DNA of 64,000 bases, from the NCBI GenBank assembly GCA_037783545.1, contig JBBELK010000534.1:310001-374000 (forward strand). Direction: 5' to 3'. The stretch is from Henricia sp. BOLD:AAB3569. Its lineage: Eukaryota > Echinodermata > Asteroidea > Spinulosida > Echinasteridae. Made by a program: the position numbers and the translations under genes. Below the pieces are notes generated by a model that ran no database searches, had not been told where the DNA came from, and worked only from the letters and a program-made list of their open reading frames with translations. Shown here in pieces: positions 50,601 to 61,980 of this stretch. The stretch's first letter is position 1. Each line of letters begins with the position of its first letter.

Positions 50601-50867
50601 CTGTCCAAATGGACATTTTATTTAGTGTAGTACTGGTGCACCTATCTTTTTTTTCGACTTTCGCAGTCGACGTAAAAAAACATATAAGAATGCACGGTAT
50701 ATATATCACTTAACACTGCCATATGGACGGTATATAATGATACTCGTCTATTAATTGTAGTGCCTCAGCCATGCAGCCATACATTAAATGCCCACTATTA
50801 GGCCTATATCATTTTCTATATGACAACATTTTAGTTCGTATGTTGACATGAACTTACTCAAAGCGTT

Positions 50868-51326
50868 GATAGCAATGGTATCAAACACTACATGGATTAT
50901 ATTCTCTTCCAAATGTTTCGTTTGAAGGTGGTTTAAAAAAATAAGCACGCACACTCATTTTTAAAGCATTCACTTAAAGGTAGACCACATGATTGGTATA
51001 AACTGTTAAAATGGGCGTTATTTCTAGAAGCCCATGTTAATAAAACTGCCGTATAGACATTTCAGCCACATGTGCAGTAATCCTTCTGAAAACTTGAAAA
51101 ATCCATGTACGGATTTTGTGTTGAGTTAAATGGTAAAAAAAGTATTTTGCAAAATACTTTTTTGTTTAGAAAACCATCTTCAGACAAAATACCTTTTTTT
51201 GACGGAATTAAAATCATTTGGTGTTTGGTACTATTGTTATTAACACTTTTAGTAAGGTTTTTCTTGTCAACTCGTGACAAAAAAAATGGGGTCACTGTAA
51301 ATAATGACGTGTTCTACCTTTAAAGG
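50868..51326 (-). mobile_element. ACCTTCAGTTGGCAATTTCT MITE family, two diverged copies facing each other
   Basis: 50868-50960 (TTGATAGCAATGGTATCAAA) is a fragment. 50975-51326 runs TTAAAGGTAGACCACATGAT ... GTAAATAATGACGTGTTCTA then CCTTTAA, in forward sense. Confidence 0.65.
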
Positions 51327-51731
51327 TAGTCTACATAATTAGTAATTATTTACCCTCCAAAACAATTTCTGAATTATTATCTTTAAGCTTACTTGTTATC
51401 AATACGGTAATGGTAGTAATCATCCTGTTAAATTATTTCGTCTGAATTGCCCCCATTCATGAGAAAAATGACAAATTATTTTAACCTCCGAAGATCGTCT
51501 GTAGGCGATCTTTGGAGCCATTAATTCATGCACAAAAACCGCACTTGAATTGTTCAGGTTTTCTGAAGTATTACTGCATCTATGTGGCTGACATTTCTAC
51601 AAGGTAGTTTTTTCGACCTATGCTTTGAAATCATGCCGTTTTACCAAACAAGTAAACTACCTTTAAACACAGACACCATGCATGTATTTTAAAGTTGTTA
51701 TGAAGCAATGCATTGATGCATTTATGTACAT
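51327..51731. other. Gap with fragments of the same family
   Basis: 51530-51610 (TTCAGGTTTTCTGAAGTATT, CATCTATGTGGCTGAC) is a fragment of the ACCTTCAGTTGGCAATTTCT family. The rest is unrecognised. Confidence 0.5.
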
Positions 51732-51913
51732 AGACTTGCCCAGGTCTGACTGGTGCGGTGTGTGCAGCGCGCCCTCTGGACTGGTGGCCTGTCAAATCTC
51801 TTTTCTTCTGTCTCGGAAGACTTTTTGAGACCGAGGAAACAGAAGAAAGCAGATTAGACGTTCCGCCGGTCCGGAGGGCGCACTGTGCACTGAGGTCAGA
51901 CTTGGGCAAGTCT
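51732..51913. mobile_element. AGACTTGCCCAGGTCTGACT foldback element
   Basis: About 182 bp. Left arm AGACTTGCCCAGGTCTGACT, GCGCCCTCTGGAC, AATCTCTTTTCTTCTGT; right arm is the inverse (ACAGAAGAAAGCAGATTAGA, GTCCGGAGGGCGC, AGGTCAGACTTGGGCAAGTC). It makes a nearly complete hairpin. Confidence 0.85.
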
Positions 51914-51993
51914 ACGCGCCTTGAAATTATTGGCGGTCCACCAATAATTCGAAATATTGACAGGGGGAGTAATTGTAAGAACTCTATATGCCG

Positions 51994-52230
51994 CAATAGG
52001 GCGACATTTCGGGAAGTTTCCCCCCGGGGACCACCGAAATTTCGGCAAGAATCACTCAAAATGACACCTTATTTTTTTTACCCAAAGCTTCCAAAAATGC
52101 TTCCAGACCTAAGAGAGACGGTTATAGACCTAATAAAAATGGTTCTCGATTAAAAAAAAATAGTTTTTGACCTAAACAAATTATTTTAAAAAAAAGAAAT
52201 ATTAGGGTGACACCAAAATGTCGCCCTATT
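51994..52230. mobile_element. GCAATAGGGCGACATTT TIR element
   Basis: Left GCAATAGGGCGACATTTCGG, right CCAAAATGTCGCCCTATTG. Interior CCTAATAAAAATGGTT is shared, inverted, with the intron 5 element at 15861-16161. A further half-copy of the end (TGTCGCCCTAATAT, TGTCGCCCTATCC) follows up to 52282. Confidence 0.7.
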
Positions 52231-52282
52231 GAGCGTGTCGCCCTAATATACCCTTTTTACACACAAATTGTCGCCCTATCCT

Positions 52283-52940
52283 AGCATCCATAGTTTGTGT
52301 TCGATAACTAAACGTCTGTCGATTTTTCGTTGATGTCTCATTTGAAAGCGAATTTTAGAAAGCCGTGTTCCACCTGACACCCTTGGTGCCTCATACATGA
52401 AACATAATTTAATTAAACTGCTACCAAAAGACACAGGAAAACTTATCCAAAACTATGTCAAAACGTCTCATATAAATATTGGTACACTAAAACACAACAA
52501 GTAATTTAAAAATTGTCTAGTTTTTTTACTCACACTGTATAACAATGATTTTAAGCCTAAAGGCTACATTTATCTGTTTTAAAAATCTGTTTAAAAGTAT
52601 TTCTGATTTAGAATGTGCATAAAATGTGTCTTTTCTGATTGTGTTGAAATTATATAAGCTTTAAAGGTATGTGAATTATATTTATAATAATACGTACATG
52701 TACTCAAAGAGTGCGATATTAAAAAATGTAATTATGTTGTTTATTTTTGCACAATAATTTCGGTGATGTTATATCCGTCACTTTAATTAAATTGGTCGCA
52801 ATGCTTAGGAATTGAGGCATTCGTTAGTTGGACTTATTATTAAATATGCGATTAAAGAACGAAAGCAAAATCGTGAAATAATATGGCGTACATATTTCAA
52901 TAAACCAATATTTTGTAGGGGATCGGCCATGTATAAGTCG
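52283..52940. other. AT-rich gap
   Basis: No gene or repeat recognised. Confidence 0.3.
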
Positions 52941-53145
52941 TATAAAGAATAAGCGACTTTTTTTCATGATTTTTTTGGGCGAAGTGGCGTTTGGGCGAAG
53001 TGGCGTTTTTTACGAAGTGGCGTTTGGGCGAAGTGGCTTTTGGGCGAAGTGGTTTTGGGGCATAGTGAATTTTCGTCTCATGAAATTAAGTTAGGCGTAA
53101 ATCTGTGAACATTTCTGATATACCAATCATGTATACTGCCTTTAA
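52941..53145. mobile_element. TTCGCCC-family MITE, right half
   Basis: GGGCGAAGTGGCG units in tandem (five within about 90 bp) lead to ACCAATCATGTATACTGCCTTTAA. The left half is missing. Confidence 0.7.
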
Positions 53146-53395
53146 ATGATGTGACAATAGATCCACAAGACACTGTGCAAAACATGTGCAACTCGTATAT
53201 TATGTTTTTTAATATACAAAGAACAAGAAATATCACCCATTGAAAATTGGATACGAAATTTACAAGGAATGGCAATTGCAGCGAAGCCTTGTAGTATGGG
53301 CGCCGCCATTTTGTCCGAAAACTGGGCAAGGAATGGCGTTTTTTTGCGTACAGCAACAGGTACAGGTACCCTTGTGTGTAAACATTTGCTCACTA
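53146..53395. other. Segment between two MITE copies
   Basis: Unique; overlapping ORFs on both strands without motifs. Confidence 0.3.
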
Positions 53396-53868
53396 TTGGG
53401 AATCTCGAAAATCAGAAATGTTCAAAGATTTACACCTAACTTACACAATATAAACATAATGACCATAGAAAACTTCCCCTGAAATGGTTTTGTCTGAAGT
53501 GCATGCTATAGTCTTTGAGAAATGAGCAAAACAATTATATTTCGACTCGCGAGACGTAAATTCATTTCGCCCCAAAACCACCTCGCCCTGGACCACTTCG
53601 CACTGAAGCACTTCACCCAAAGGCCATTTCGCCCCAAAACCACTTCGTCCAAACACAACCTCGCCCAAATGCCACTGTGCCCCAAAACAACTTCGTGCAC
53701 AGGCCGTGGTTCAGGGCGAAGTGGTTCAGGGCGAAGTGGCTTCGCAAAAGTTAGACAAAGTACGGAGCTGATTTTTGCTCAGGTTGGTTTTAATCATGCA
53801 TACCTTCACACACAGGGGGATGACACTATTTCTAACGGTTTACTAATAATGAGCAGGGGGCTTTAATC
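53396..53868 (-). mobile_element. TTCGCCC-family MITE, copy 3 (reverse)
   Basis: ATCAGAAATGTTCAAAGATT, TGGTTTTGTCTGAAGTGCAT, then a run of CACTTCGCCC/CCAAAACCA words and GCTCAGGTTGGTTTTAATCA, in reverse sense to copy 1. It ends near GGGCTTTAATC. Confidence 0.7.
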
Positions 53869-53884
53869 GCTGGCGCCCTAAATT

Positions 53885-54335
53885 CTTCACTTTCAAATGG
53901 AGGTGCAGTTTAGAAAGTCACATACTATGCTGTTGTTGCTACGTGGTGCACGCCTTTGCCTATTAATCAACAGTCTGGTTGCGTTATGCCATTCTCTCCT
54001 ACGGTATTGATTCTGTACTTCACACCTGCCGCGTGCACCACGTAGCAACAACAATTTTGCCTGGTCAAGTGGATACTACGTGTGCATGTGAAAGGAAGTA
54101 CATACATCAGTACACCAGACGATTGTCATCTGAAACATGCCAAATGGTAATTAGAATACGGTTTTTCACCATCTAGATTGGCCTGTGTGTCGTTTGCAAT
54201 GACCTGCCACCTGCACCACATTGCAACACAAATTTAGTATGGTGTCAAATGGACACTATTAAGTGTGAATGTGAAAGAAAGTGCGTCAGTATACACCAGA
54301 CGCAATTCATTTGAAATTCAATTCATTTTTCTTAC
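53885..54335 (+). mobile_element. TTGTTGCTACGTGGTGCACG MITE family, copy 4 plus a partial second unit
   Basis: 53885-54150 is a near-complete copy (TTTCAAATGGAGGTGCAGTT, GTTGTTGCTACGTGGTGCAC, inverse GTGCACCACGTAGCAACAAC). 54180-54335 repeats the second half (CACCACATTGCAACACAAAT, CAAATGGACACTATTAAGTG). Confidence 0.75.
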
Positions 54336-54809
54336 ACTTTTCCCCTTTTATACGACTCCCACAAAAAGCCCGCGAATACCGGATATTCAACGGCCGGTAA
54401 GCTTTATTCTCATCCCCAAAAGGGATTTTCATGGATAACTTACAATCATGACATATTATACGGAAACGGCCAGCGAATATTATTGAAGTTTTCCCAATCG
54501 TTATTTCATCAACTAGCAGCCTCAAACAAACCGCTCAATAATCCAGCATTATATGCCCCTCTGCCGCCGCATTAGAACTTCCGAAGCCCGCGCGCTGTCT
54601 TAAAATTTCATTAAAATATCGTCTTAATTGCAAATAAAAATCAGTCGGTATGTACTTGGGGTTAGGCCGCGGGAAAACAAATTATTGGTCTTGAATGGGA
54701 TAATTTCATTTGCATTTTAAAGGTGCAGTGATATATTGGAAAACTTGAATAACTAAACAAAATGGCGGGTTTCGTGGGAATATTTTAGCCTTTATATAAT
54801 ACCACTTCG
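54336..54809. other. Unique gap
   Basis: No feature recognised. Confidence 0.3.
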
Positions 54810-55115
54810 AAAAGGAGCATGTTTACACAGAGTCATATAAAATACCTCCCCGAAATACTACCCATGGGAAGAAAACAGGAAATCTGCAATCTCCAATTTG
54901 AATGCGAAGGCAGAAAGGTTGGTTTAATTACTGCACTGCGTTATGGAACCAGATAAATTAGTTTACAAAACATCGGTGGTTTTTAGCGATATCCTTGAAA
55001 ATATCGAGAACGCGAAATTTCAGAATATGAGAAAAATAAGACACATGGTATAAAAATCTCAACATCCATGGAAAAAATGGGGGGTTCAAAAATGAAATCT
55101 GGACACGCTCCTTTA
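54810..55115 (-). mobile_element. GAGCGTGTCCAGAT MITE, copy 5 (reverse)
   Basis: Starts AAAAGGAGCATGTTTACACA and ends GAAATCTGGACACGCTCCTT then TAA. Interior in reverse: CCATGGGAAGAAAACAGGAA, CATCGGTGGTTTTTAGCGAT, AAAATCTCAACATCCATGG. Confidence 0.8.
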
Positions 55116-55539
55116 ATATGAAGTAAGGTGAATTGACAAATCTCAAATTGACACTAGCAACCTCGTTTTAGATGCTGAGCCATTGTATTACGTTCATATG
55201 CAAATTATATCACAAAAGAAAGCACTGCGTGGACACTCGTTTTCAATGGCAATTTGAAATTCTTCCACACGATGTTTAAAAACGTATTTGCTGGAAAACA
55301 GCGCTGTGAATTTGGGACATGTTCGTAATCAGGAGGATTTACATACAATGACCGCAAAATCCAGAAGCAGCCCACCCACGTACGTGCGATTTAGTTTCCA
55401 TGAGAATTTATCTGGGAGATTTCGAAGACTTTATGTGGGGGATTTAAGGTAATTTTATCCCACTGATCTTTTGAAAACGGCTCCGCGGGCAGTTCAAACG
55501 GAGCGGAGTGGTTGTACATGACTTGTATACATTGCGGTC
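55116..55539. other. Unique gap
   Basis: Nothing recognised. Confidence 0.3.
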
Positions 55540-56260
55540 AAGTACTTAGTCAACTTGAAGTATTTCTTAAGTACCAATAAAGTCCGAGTATTTAGAACCT
55601 TTGAGCCCTATAGTACAAGTGCGAGTATACATGAACTAGGACCTCCTTCGAGTACAAGTACTTGTTAGATAATAGGCCTACATGTACTTCGATGATCGAG
55701 TCTAAAATTTGACAGTCGAGACTAGTACCTAGATTTAGATTCCGAGTATTTTGATGGTCGAATACTAAATCACTCAGTCGCGTTCCAAGTATATACTTTA
55801 TCGAGTTCACGTGCCATGAATTCGATTCCGAGTACATGTACTTTAATGATTGAGTACTAAATCAATCAAGTTAATTGATTCTCGAGTACAATTGCCTTAT
55901 TGATTTCGATTCCGAGTACTTTGATGATCGAGTACGAAATCAGAATGTCGAGTCCCAAATTCTTTGATACTTGAGTACATGTACCTTAATTTCGATTGCG
56001 AATACTTTGATCATTGAGTACGAAATACGAAATCAGATAGTCGAGTCTCAAGTTTGTGATTCTGCAGTACAAGTGCTTTGAATTCGATTCCGAGTACTTT
56101 GATGATCGAGTACGAAAATCAGATAATCAAGTCCCAAGTAATCGAGTACCTGAGATAATCGATTACCTGAATTCGAGTCCATAGTACTTTAGCATCCGAG
56201 TAAAAGTACTCAAAAATACTCAAGTATTAATCGAGTACGAGTATCAAGTACGAGTAACAG
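55540..56260. repeat. GAGTAC-rich degenerate tandem repeat, about 700 bp
   Basis: Unit of about 55-60 bp, consensus roughly ATTCGATTCCGAGTACTTTG, ATGATCGAGTACGAAATCAG, ATAGTCGAGTCCCAAG, repeated around ten times with indels. GAGTAC or AGTACT occurs dozens of times. No ORF, TIR or gene. Confidence 0.85.
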
Positions 56261-56651
56261 TTTACCCGTGGTAGCCATTTTCAACGGCTGTTTATAAAAA
56301 GCTCAGGGGAGATTTGCAAACAAAAAAATATCAATACAACGGAAGATATCGTATATCATCATTAGCATCGACTTCGCGTGTGAACAACGTAGGCGACAAA
56401 CGTAGGGGAAAAAAGATCTCGAAATGTAGTTAATTATTAAAAATCACCTGCGAGTTGCACCGCAACTACCTCCCAAGAGCCAAGAAAGCTTTGAGAACTC
56501 GTGTGGCAACAGTGATAAATTTTTTCACATTAGGCGGACGTGCGTCAGTGTCCATTATTGCGCGGTTCTGCTGTCGCGTTAAAGAAGCAATGCCAACAGG
56601 AATTGAAACATTCCATACATATTAATTTTCGTCTGGGTGGCAAGACGGCAG
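56261..56651. other. Unique gap
   Basis: Nothing recognised. Confidence 0.3.
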
Positions 56652-56980
56652 CTTTAAGGCCCCAATACATCATTTGCAGTTACCCAAAATGTTACTTCAC
56701 GAGTTGACAAGGAAAACCTGACTAAAAGTGTTGATAGCAATGGTAACATACACCACAATTTTACCCGACGTGTAAAATGGTTACCTTTGTGGGAGAAACT
56801 GCCAACTGAAGGTGCTTTAATTAAAAATCGTGAGCAACCGATTTTTTTACCATTCATTCAACACAAAAACCATGGATGGATTTTTCAGGTTTTCTGAAGT
56901 ATTACTGCAGCTATGTGGCTGAAATTTCTACAAGGCAGTTTATCAACATTATTCTTTAGTTATATAGGGCCTAATGCTGT
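56652..56980 (-). mobile_element. ACCTTCAGTTGGCAATTTCT MITE family, copy 10 (reverse)
   Basis: GCCCCAATACATCATTTGCA, ACTTCACGAGTTGACAAGGA, GAAACTGCCAACTGAAGGTG, TGAAATTTCTACAAGGCAGT. It begins right after CTTTAAG at 56653. Confidence 0.85.
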
Positions 56981-57017
56981 TGCGCTTGTTCTCCCAAACA
57001 ATCGTGGACGCGGGAGG

Positions 57018-57168
57018 TCTAAAGCGGGCCTCCCACTGTGCGATTTTTGCCACGAATTTCGTACGATTGGGTACGATTGTATGTAGAGTGTATAGGCAGT
57101 CTCCGATAATCGTACCAATTCGTAGGAAATTCGTGGCCAAAATCGCACAGTGGGAGGCCCGCTTTACA
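57018..57168. mobile_element. AAAGCGGGCCTCCCACTGTG foldback element
   Basis: About 150 bp: AAAGCGGGCCTCCCACTGTG, CGATTTTTGCCACGAATTTC and the inverse at the right end, arms of about 65 bp. The 131- and 133-codon ORFs crossing it on opposite strands are shadows of the palindrome. Confidence 0.85.
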
Positions 57169-57717
57169 AAGAGAACAATATCGTCCGCGATTGGCAAGCG
57201 AACGTCCGCGATTCGCTCCTGTACAAAACCAACGAGAGTAAGGAAAAATAGACTATGTCCAAACAAAAGAGGAACAAAAGGACGTCCGCGATTGTATGTG
57301 GATTCGCACCTGGGTGTTCCTGGAAATCGTCCAAAAATTTTCATCCACAAATTATACGATGGCCTTTAAAAACAAACATTGTATCGTTGCGCATGTTCAG
57401 TAACAACGTCCCCCAAGGAGAATTGATAACCGTAAGAAAATTCCGACGTCTCTATACGCTATGTTTGCTTTCTCCTTAAGGGGAAAGACACGAATTTGTT
57501 TGTATATGATCTGTGTTGGTTCTGAGCTAGTCAATTGTCCGAATTACCCGGTGCAAACTTCATGGCGCTCTAGTGCTGTTAAGCACACAAATTTGCTTAG
57601 AACGTAATTTATTTGCTTTGTAATAATTACGGGGCCAATTTTATAAAGCTGTTTAGCAGAAACAAATTGCTTAGTCCAAAATTTGTTTGCTTTATAAAAA
57701 TGGGTTATTAAAGATAG
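57169..57717. other. Unique gap
   Basis: Only words AACAAATTGCTTAG/CTAAGCAAATTT with an inverse at 58180 suggest another old element around 57590-58200. Confidence 0.35.
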
Positions 57718-58031
57718 TATACATGATTGGTAAACTGTTACAAATAGTTTTATCCCCCTGTGTGATTGAAGATATGCATGATTAATACAAACCTGAGCAA
57801 AAACTAGCTCCGTAATTCGTCTAACTTTGAGAAAACAGTCAAAAAAGGGTTTGCAGTCATTTCGCCCCAAAACCACTTCGCACTGAACCATTTCGTCCTG
57901 AACCACGGCCTGTGCACAAAGTGGTTTTGGGGCGAAGTAGCATTCGGGCGATGTAGTGTTTGGAGGGAGTGATTTGGGGCGAAATGGCACTCGGGCGAAG
58001 TGGTTTGGGGGCGAAATGGCACTTGGGCGAA
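57718..58031. mobile_element. TTCGCCC-family TTAAAG MITE, copy 4 (right end lost)
   Basis: Starts TTAAAGATAGTATACATGAT and runs through ATTTCGCCCCAAAACCACTT and GAAGTGATTTGG-type words before ending in foreign sequence at about 58031. The 190-codon ORF on the minus strand is repeat-derived. Confidence 0.75.
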
Positions 58032-59040
58032 TTTTTATGAAATTGGCCCATGGTCTACTAAAATTGTATGTCAGACTGTGTATTCTAAGAAACAGAATAT
58101 CAGTAAAATAATACACATCACATACGAGTTTGGCTGGACCGTGGCAACCAATTTTTGCAAAATAAACCGAACAGATTATGATGTGCTAAGCAAATTTATG
58201 TGTTTAACAGCGCCATAGTTTCGTCTTAAAGATTTTGTAAAATAAAAATTAACACCCAACTAGTTTTAAATGCACAATCAACGGATGATACATGTGCTAC
58301 ATGTACTGCAGACAGAGGGACAAACTCGAATTTGATTTTACTTTAATTTTCTTGACAATTGCATGTGAGCGCTGCTCATAGCAATTCATGGAAAGAATTC
58401 ACAGTTAAAAAAACAAAGAAAAAACATTGGTGATGTTGAAACGGATGCAGCAAATGAGAAACCGGACAGTAAAATTAAAACCCGATATTCGAAAATTCAA
58501 ATAGGCCTATCCCCAAAGAAATTTCAATGCATTTTTATAAGTTCTGTAACCCCTCAATCCGGCTGAAAATGACAACAGTGACAACTGGCATTTGTCTTGG
58601 TTCGCCGAAGCTTTTAGGCGGGCGGAAACAAAATATTGTAGAAGTTTTTTGAAGCCTTTAATGTAAGCTGTCAGTACAATGTCACGACATTTACGTCTCA
58701 TGTTTCGCTTGTCTGGGAGCGTCTATCGGTTGTAAGCAGCCATCGGTTGTATTAAACAGCTAATCACATATGAGTCATGTCACGATCTTCGAAACATGCA
58801 TAACACACGACAAAAGTTTGTTATCGGTTCGTTCGGAATTGCATGTATACCTCAACGTACAAATGTTTTCAGATCTATAAGTGTGGTTTCCAGCCGAACG
58901 CACGCTGCGACAATTCATGATATAGGACGTGTACAGTACAAGTAAATAATTTACGCGCTAATGGCATTTGCAGAGTTGTGCATAGATTTATGAAGCAATT
59001 AGCTGTCTGCTGCCACCAAGAGTTAGGAGGTGGCAAGTCA
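58032..59040. other. Gap of 1 kb
   Basis: No gene or clear repeat recognised. Confidence 0.3.
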
Positions 59041-59045
59041 GGTAG

Positions 59046-59160
59046 TAGACTGGTTCCCGGACCTCGTACCAACCACTGTTCGACAGCTTCGTAGTCTGGT
59101 TAGAAGAGAGCTCGACTTGCAATCATAAGGTCCCTGGTTCGAATCTCAGTGTTTGTGATT
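59046..59160 (+). repeat. Solo TAGACTGGTTCCCGGACC end and a tRNA-like SINE head
   Basis: 59046-59063 is the MITE end seen at 8603 and 40975. 59090-59152 reads GTAGTCTGGTTAGAAGAGAG, then CTTGCAATCATAAGGTCCCT and GGTTCGAATCTCAGT, a tRNA-like box A/box B pair without a good acceptor stem. Confidence 0.5.
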
Positions 59161-59329
59161 TTTCGACAATTCTCGGTTTCTTCTATTTCTCTAAATGTGA
59201 GAGTAAGAGTTCTGCCTATTTCCAAAATTGTCACTTGAAAAATATCAGTCATTGGAAACTTAGTAGACTCTATTCGGGTTGAAAACTTGGGGTGTACCCC
59301 TCGCTGTGGTGTAAAAAAAAACACGCGCC

Positions 59330-60110
59330 CGGGGCATGGTCCGAATCCACGGACACGGGGACTAGCTAATTCAATGCCCCACTTTTAACCAATCAGATGA
59401 CATGTACATGACATCGTCTGAACGTTTGGCAAGTATCAATGTGCATGTCAAACAACGCCTAAACACTTGCGTTGCGTTTAAGCCGGGGCAGAAATGACCT
59501 GTCATGGCCGAGCACCAATCATGCAATAGAGTGACAGACACCCGACCGGATTACACAATTTTCTGTCCATATAATGTTTCCTGTTTCCCGTGCAAATCAT
59601 TTCCCCGCGTCCTTGTTTTCTACACCTGGTCGCCCGCGGGCCCAAAGTGCAATCGCCGACACGTTCTTTAATTACTGCGCTCCCTCCGCCCCGCTAGGTT
59701 CCTCAGACAACGTGGGAATGTTGATGGAGATGTCAACATATGACGGGTGACGGAGGCACATGGGAACTTTCCAAAGTTTGCTTCCCAAATACAGGGGAAG
59801 CATGTGTTTTTCTTACATCACATCGGCTCGCTCTTAGCTTGCGCTGTGGGGCACAGTAAAAACACGAGGAGAGCAAGAAAATCCCCAGATTAAAACGAGG
59901 TGAATATTTTGGTTAAAATTAGACTCGGCCGTTGACGTCAGTTTTTGCTCGTGCGGTGAAGCCGCGTTTATATAAGGCATTATGGATTTTGACAAGCTGT
60001 TTTCAAAGTCCACCGCGAATTGACAGAATATTTTCGGAAATCCGTCAATATTGAGGAGTTATTTTCGGTTGCCGGTCGAAAGGGTCGAAAATTACCAAAT
60101 GCGTGTAACA
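59330..60110 (+). promoter_or_regulatory. Promoter-like unique segment with a CRE and a TATA box
   Basis: TTGACGTCAG (CRE core) at about 59934-59943 and TTTATATAAGG at about 59968-59978 are spaced as in an inducible promoter; a start near 60000 is expected. The ATG at 59982 opens only 13 codons. No exon of a known gene follows in the remaining 4 kb, so its gene, if any, lies beyond the window or starts with a non-coding exon. Confidence 0.4.
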
Positions 60111-60136
60111 TTTGCATAATGTCTGGTACCCTGAAT

Positions 60137-60360
60137 CCTTCACTTTCAAATGGAGGTGCGGTTTACAAAGTCTACATACTACGCTGTTGTTGCTACGTGG
60201 TGCACGCCAATGCCTACAGCAACCAACAGTATGGTTGCTTTGTGCCATTCTCTACAGTGAACACGGTATATTCTGTACGCGTGCACCACATAGCAACAAA
60301 GATTTAGTCTGGTCAAGTGGATACTAAGTGCGAAACGTGCAAAAGGCTTATGGCAACAGT
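60137..60360 (+). mobile_element. TTGTTGCTACGTGGTGCACG MITE family, copy 5
   Basis: CTTTCAAATGGAGGTGCGGT, GTTGTTGCTACGTGGTGCAC, GCGTGCACCACATAGCAACA and ACTAAGTGCGAAACGTGCAA. Confidence 0.75.
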
Positions 60361-60387
60361 TGAGAAGTTGATAATATTTTTTTCTTT

Positions 60388-60905
60388 TAAAGGGCCTATG
60401 ACATGCTAAACAACTTTTTGCCTAATCTTTGCTTCATATGATGGATTACTTGTTCAGCAAGACATGCTATTGTTCGTTTGGATGTAAAATCAATAAAAGG
60501 TAGCTTTTTACAACTTTGAAGATTTCATTGCAATAAACCACAGACGGAGGGCGCTGTTTGGAGTGCATCACGTAAGGAAGACAGAAGGGAAAAGTTAAGA
60601 AAAAACATCAGATTTCAAGTTGGACTTGTGGCAAATTGCTGCGTTTTGTTCCCCCAGTTTCGTCATGGCTTACAACAGGAAACATGTAGAACAAACTCAA
60701 ACAGTCATGGATTACAAAAATTCCAGGAAGTTTGAGAAAAAGGTGGAATCTTTTGTGCACAGTTGAATGTGATTTTCCTGTGTTTGCCTCTTGTGACATC
60801 GTGACCTTGGTCATGAATATGCATATTTGCATTAGCATAAAAACTAAAAACCTTAGTTTTAACCCGACCATTTCAAGCCATTTAAGCACCAAAACAGGCA
60901 GTGAA
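60388..60905. repeat. TTAAAGGGCC-type repeat, copy 2
   Basis: Starts TTTAAAGGGCCTATGACATG. See 11815-12355 for shared words. A third partial copy of its right half is at 62290-62480. Confidence 0.7.
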
Positions 60906-61440
60906 ATTACACTTCCGTTAAAATAAAAAAGGAAAGAAATATATTACACGAAGTATACTTGTCGAAACCATGATCTAATAAAAATTACTGCTACACTGTC
61001 AAAATGAATTACACATAACGCAGTTACACGGTCACATGACATAGTATACACGTTCGGCCGACGTATAGCACGCCAATTAATTCACAATAATGTTTCGTGA
61101 AAACCTAATTAACTCCCGTTATAACCAGGGGGAAATTGTCAACGGAAATTACTAGTGCCTAGGCTTAAATGTCGTCCGGCTACTTTACGATCAAATTCCG
61201 GGAGCCACACAATTTGCACGCCAAGTCAATTTAGTGTTGAAGAGCCACGGCTACAAAGCCTTAGGCGAAACAGAGAAACGTATTATTAGTTAAGAGAACC
61301 GGGCGCCGCGTCAACTACACAATAGTGGGGTTTAACAGCAATTTTTAACCCTATACTGCAATGAAGTACTATTTTAAACAATCCCTTTTAACTTTTTTTA
61401 AGACTCTTAAGTTTTCCGGCCACAAATTTTCAAACTCCTT
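60906..61440. other. Unique gap
   Basis: No feature recognised. Confidence 0.3.
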
Positions 61441-61980
61441 TCAGACAGACTGTGGGTGCACATTTAAGCCCCGTGAAAGCTTGACCTACATTTTCCAGAG
61501 CAAACGCAGACCGTCTGGCAGTTGCATTATGTTTGTGTACAAAACGAATGTCATTCATTTCAGGGGCTTTTACTGTAGGAAGTCAATCATCTGTCATTGT
61601 TCAAGATAATAAAAGACCTCTGGTCGACACTTTGGTAAAGGATTGTGCTCATCCAACATGATTATTATGCCCAATCCACATTTACTGTTCCATCATTGGC
61701 GTATTCCTGTGGCCACTGAGGCCAATGGCCTCATGTCCTGGTCAGTTGGCCCTGATGCCCCTTCAAGATACACACTTTCTGAGGCCAACTTGGCCAGCAT
61801 GCCCTATCCTCTTAAATTACACGAGACTTGCATTATGTGCACATTTGGAACAAAATTGGCCATGGATGATGGTGCCCCTTCAGTTGGCCTCAGTGCCCTT
61901 TGGAATTCAGACAAAAACAACGCTGGAATGACATGTATCTTATTAATCGACCATTATGTATGACAATGTTCACACTTGTT
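61441..61980. repeat. Interspersed repeat shared with 10861 and 37880, plus GGCCACTGAGGCCAATGGCC stretch
   Basis: The first 260 bp match 10861-11230. The following 61690-61930 gives a 106-codon ORF rich in repeated GTTGGCC and GGCCACTGAGGCCAATGGCC words, which I take as repeat rather than gene. Confidence 0.55.

Noticed and set aside
15861..55115. CRISPR-like arrays
   Set aside because: Repeated short words in this window are TIRs, tandem repeats or microsatellites in animal DNA; no regular repeat-spacer alternation or cas genes.
57544..58116. 190-codon minus-strand ORF
   Set aside because: Covers a TTCGCCC-family MITE; its repeated PKTTSP/HFAPK-like words are translations of the MITE repeat.
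61643..61963. 106-codon ORF with GGCCACTGAGGCC words
   Set aside because: It begins inside an interspersed repeat shared with 10861 and 37880 and has no recognisable domain.
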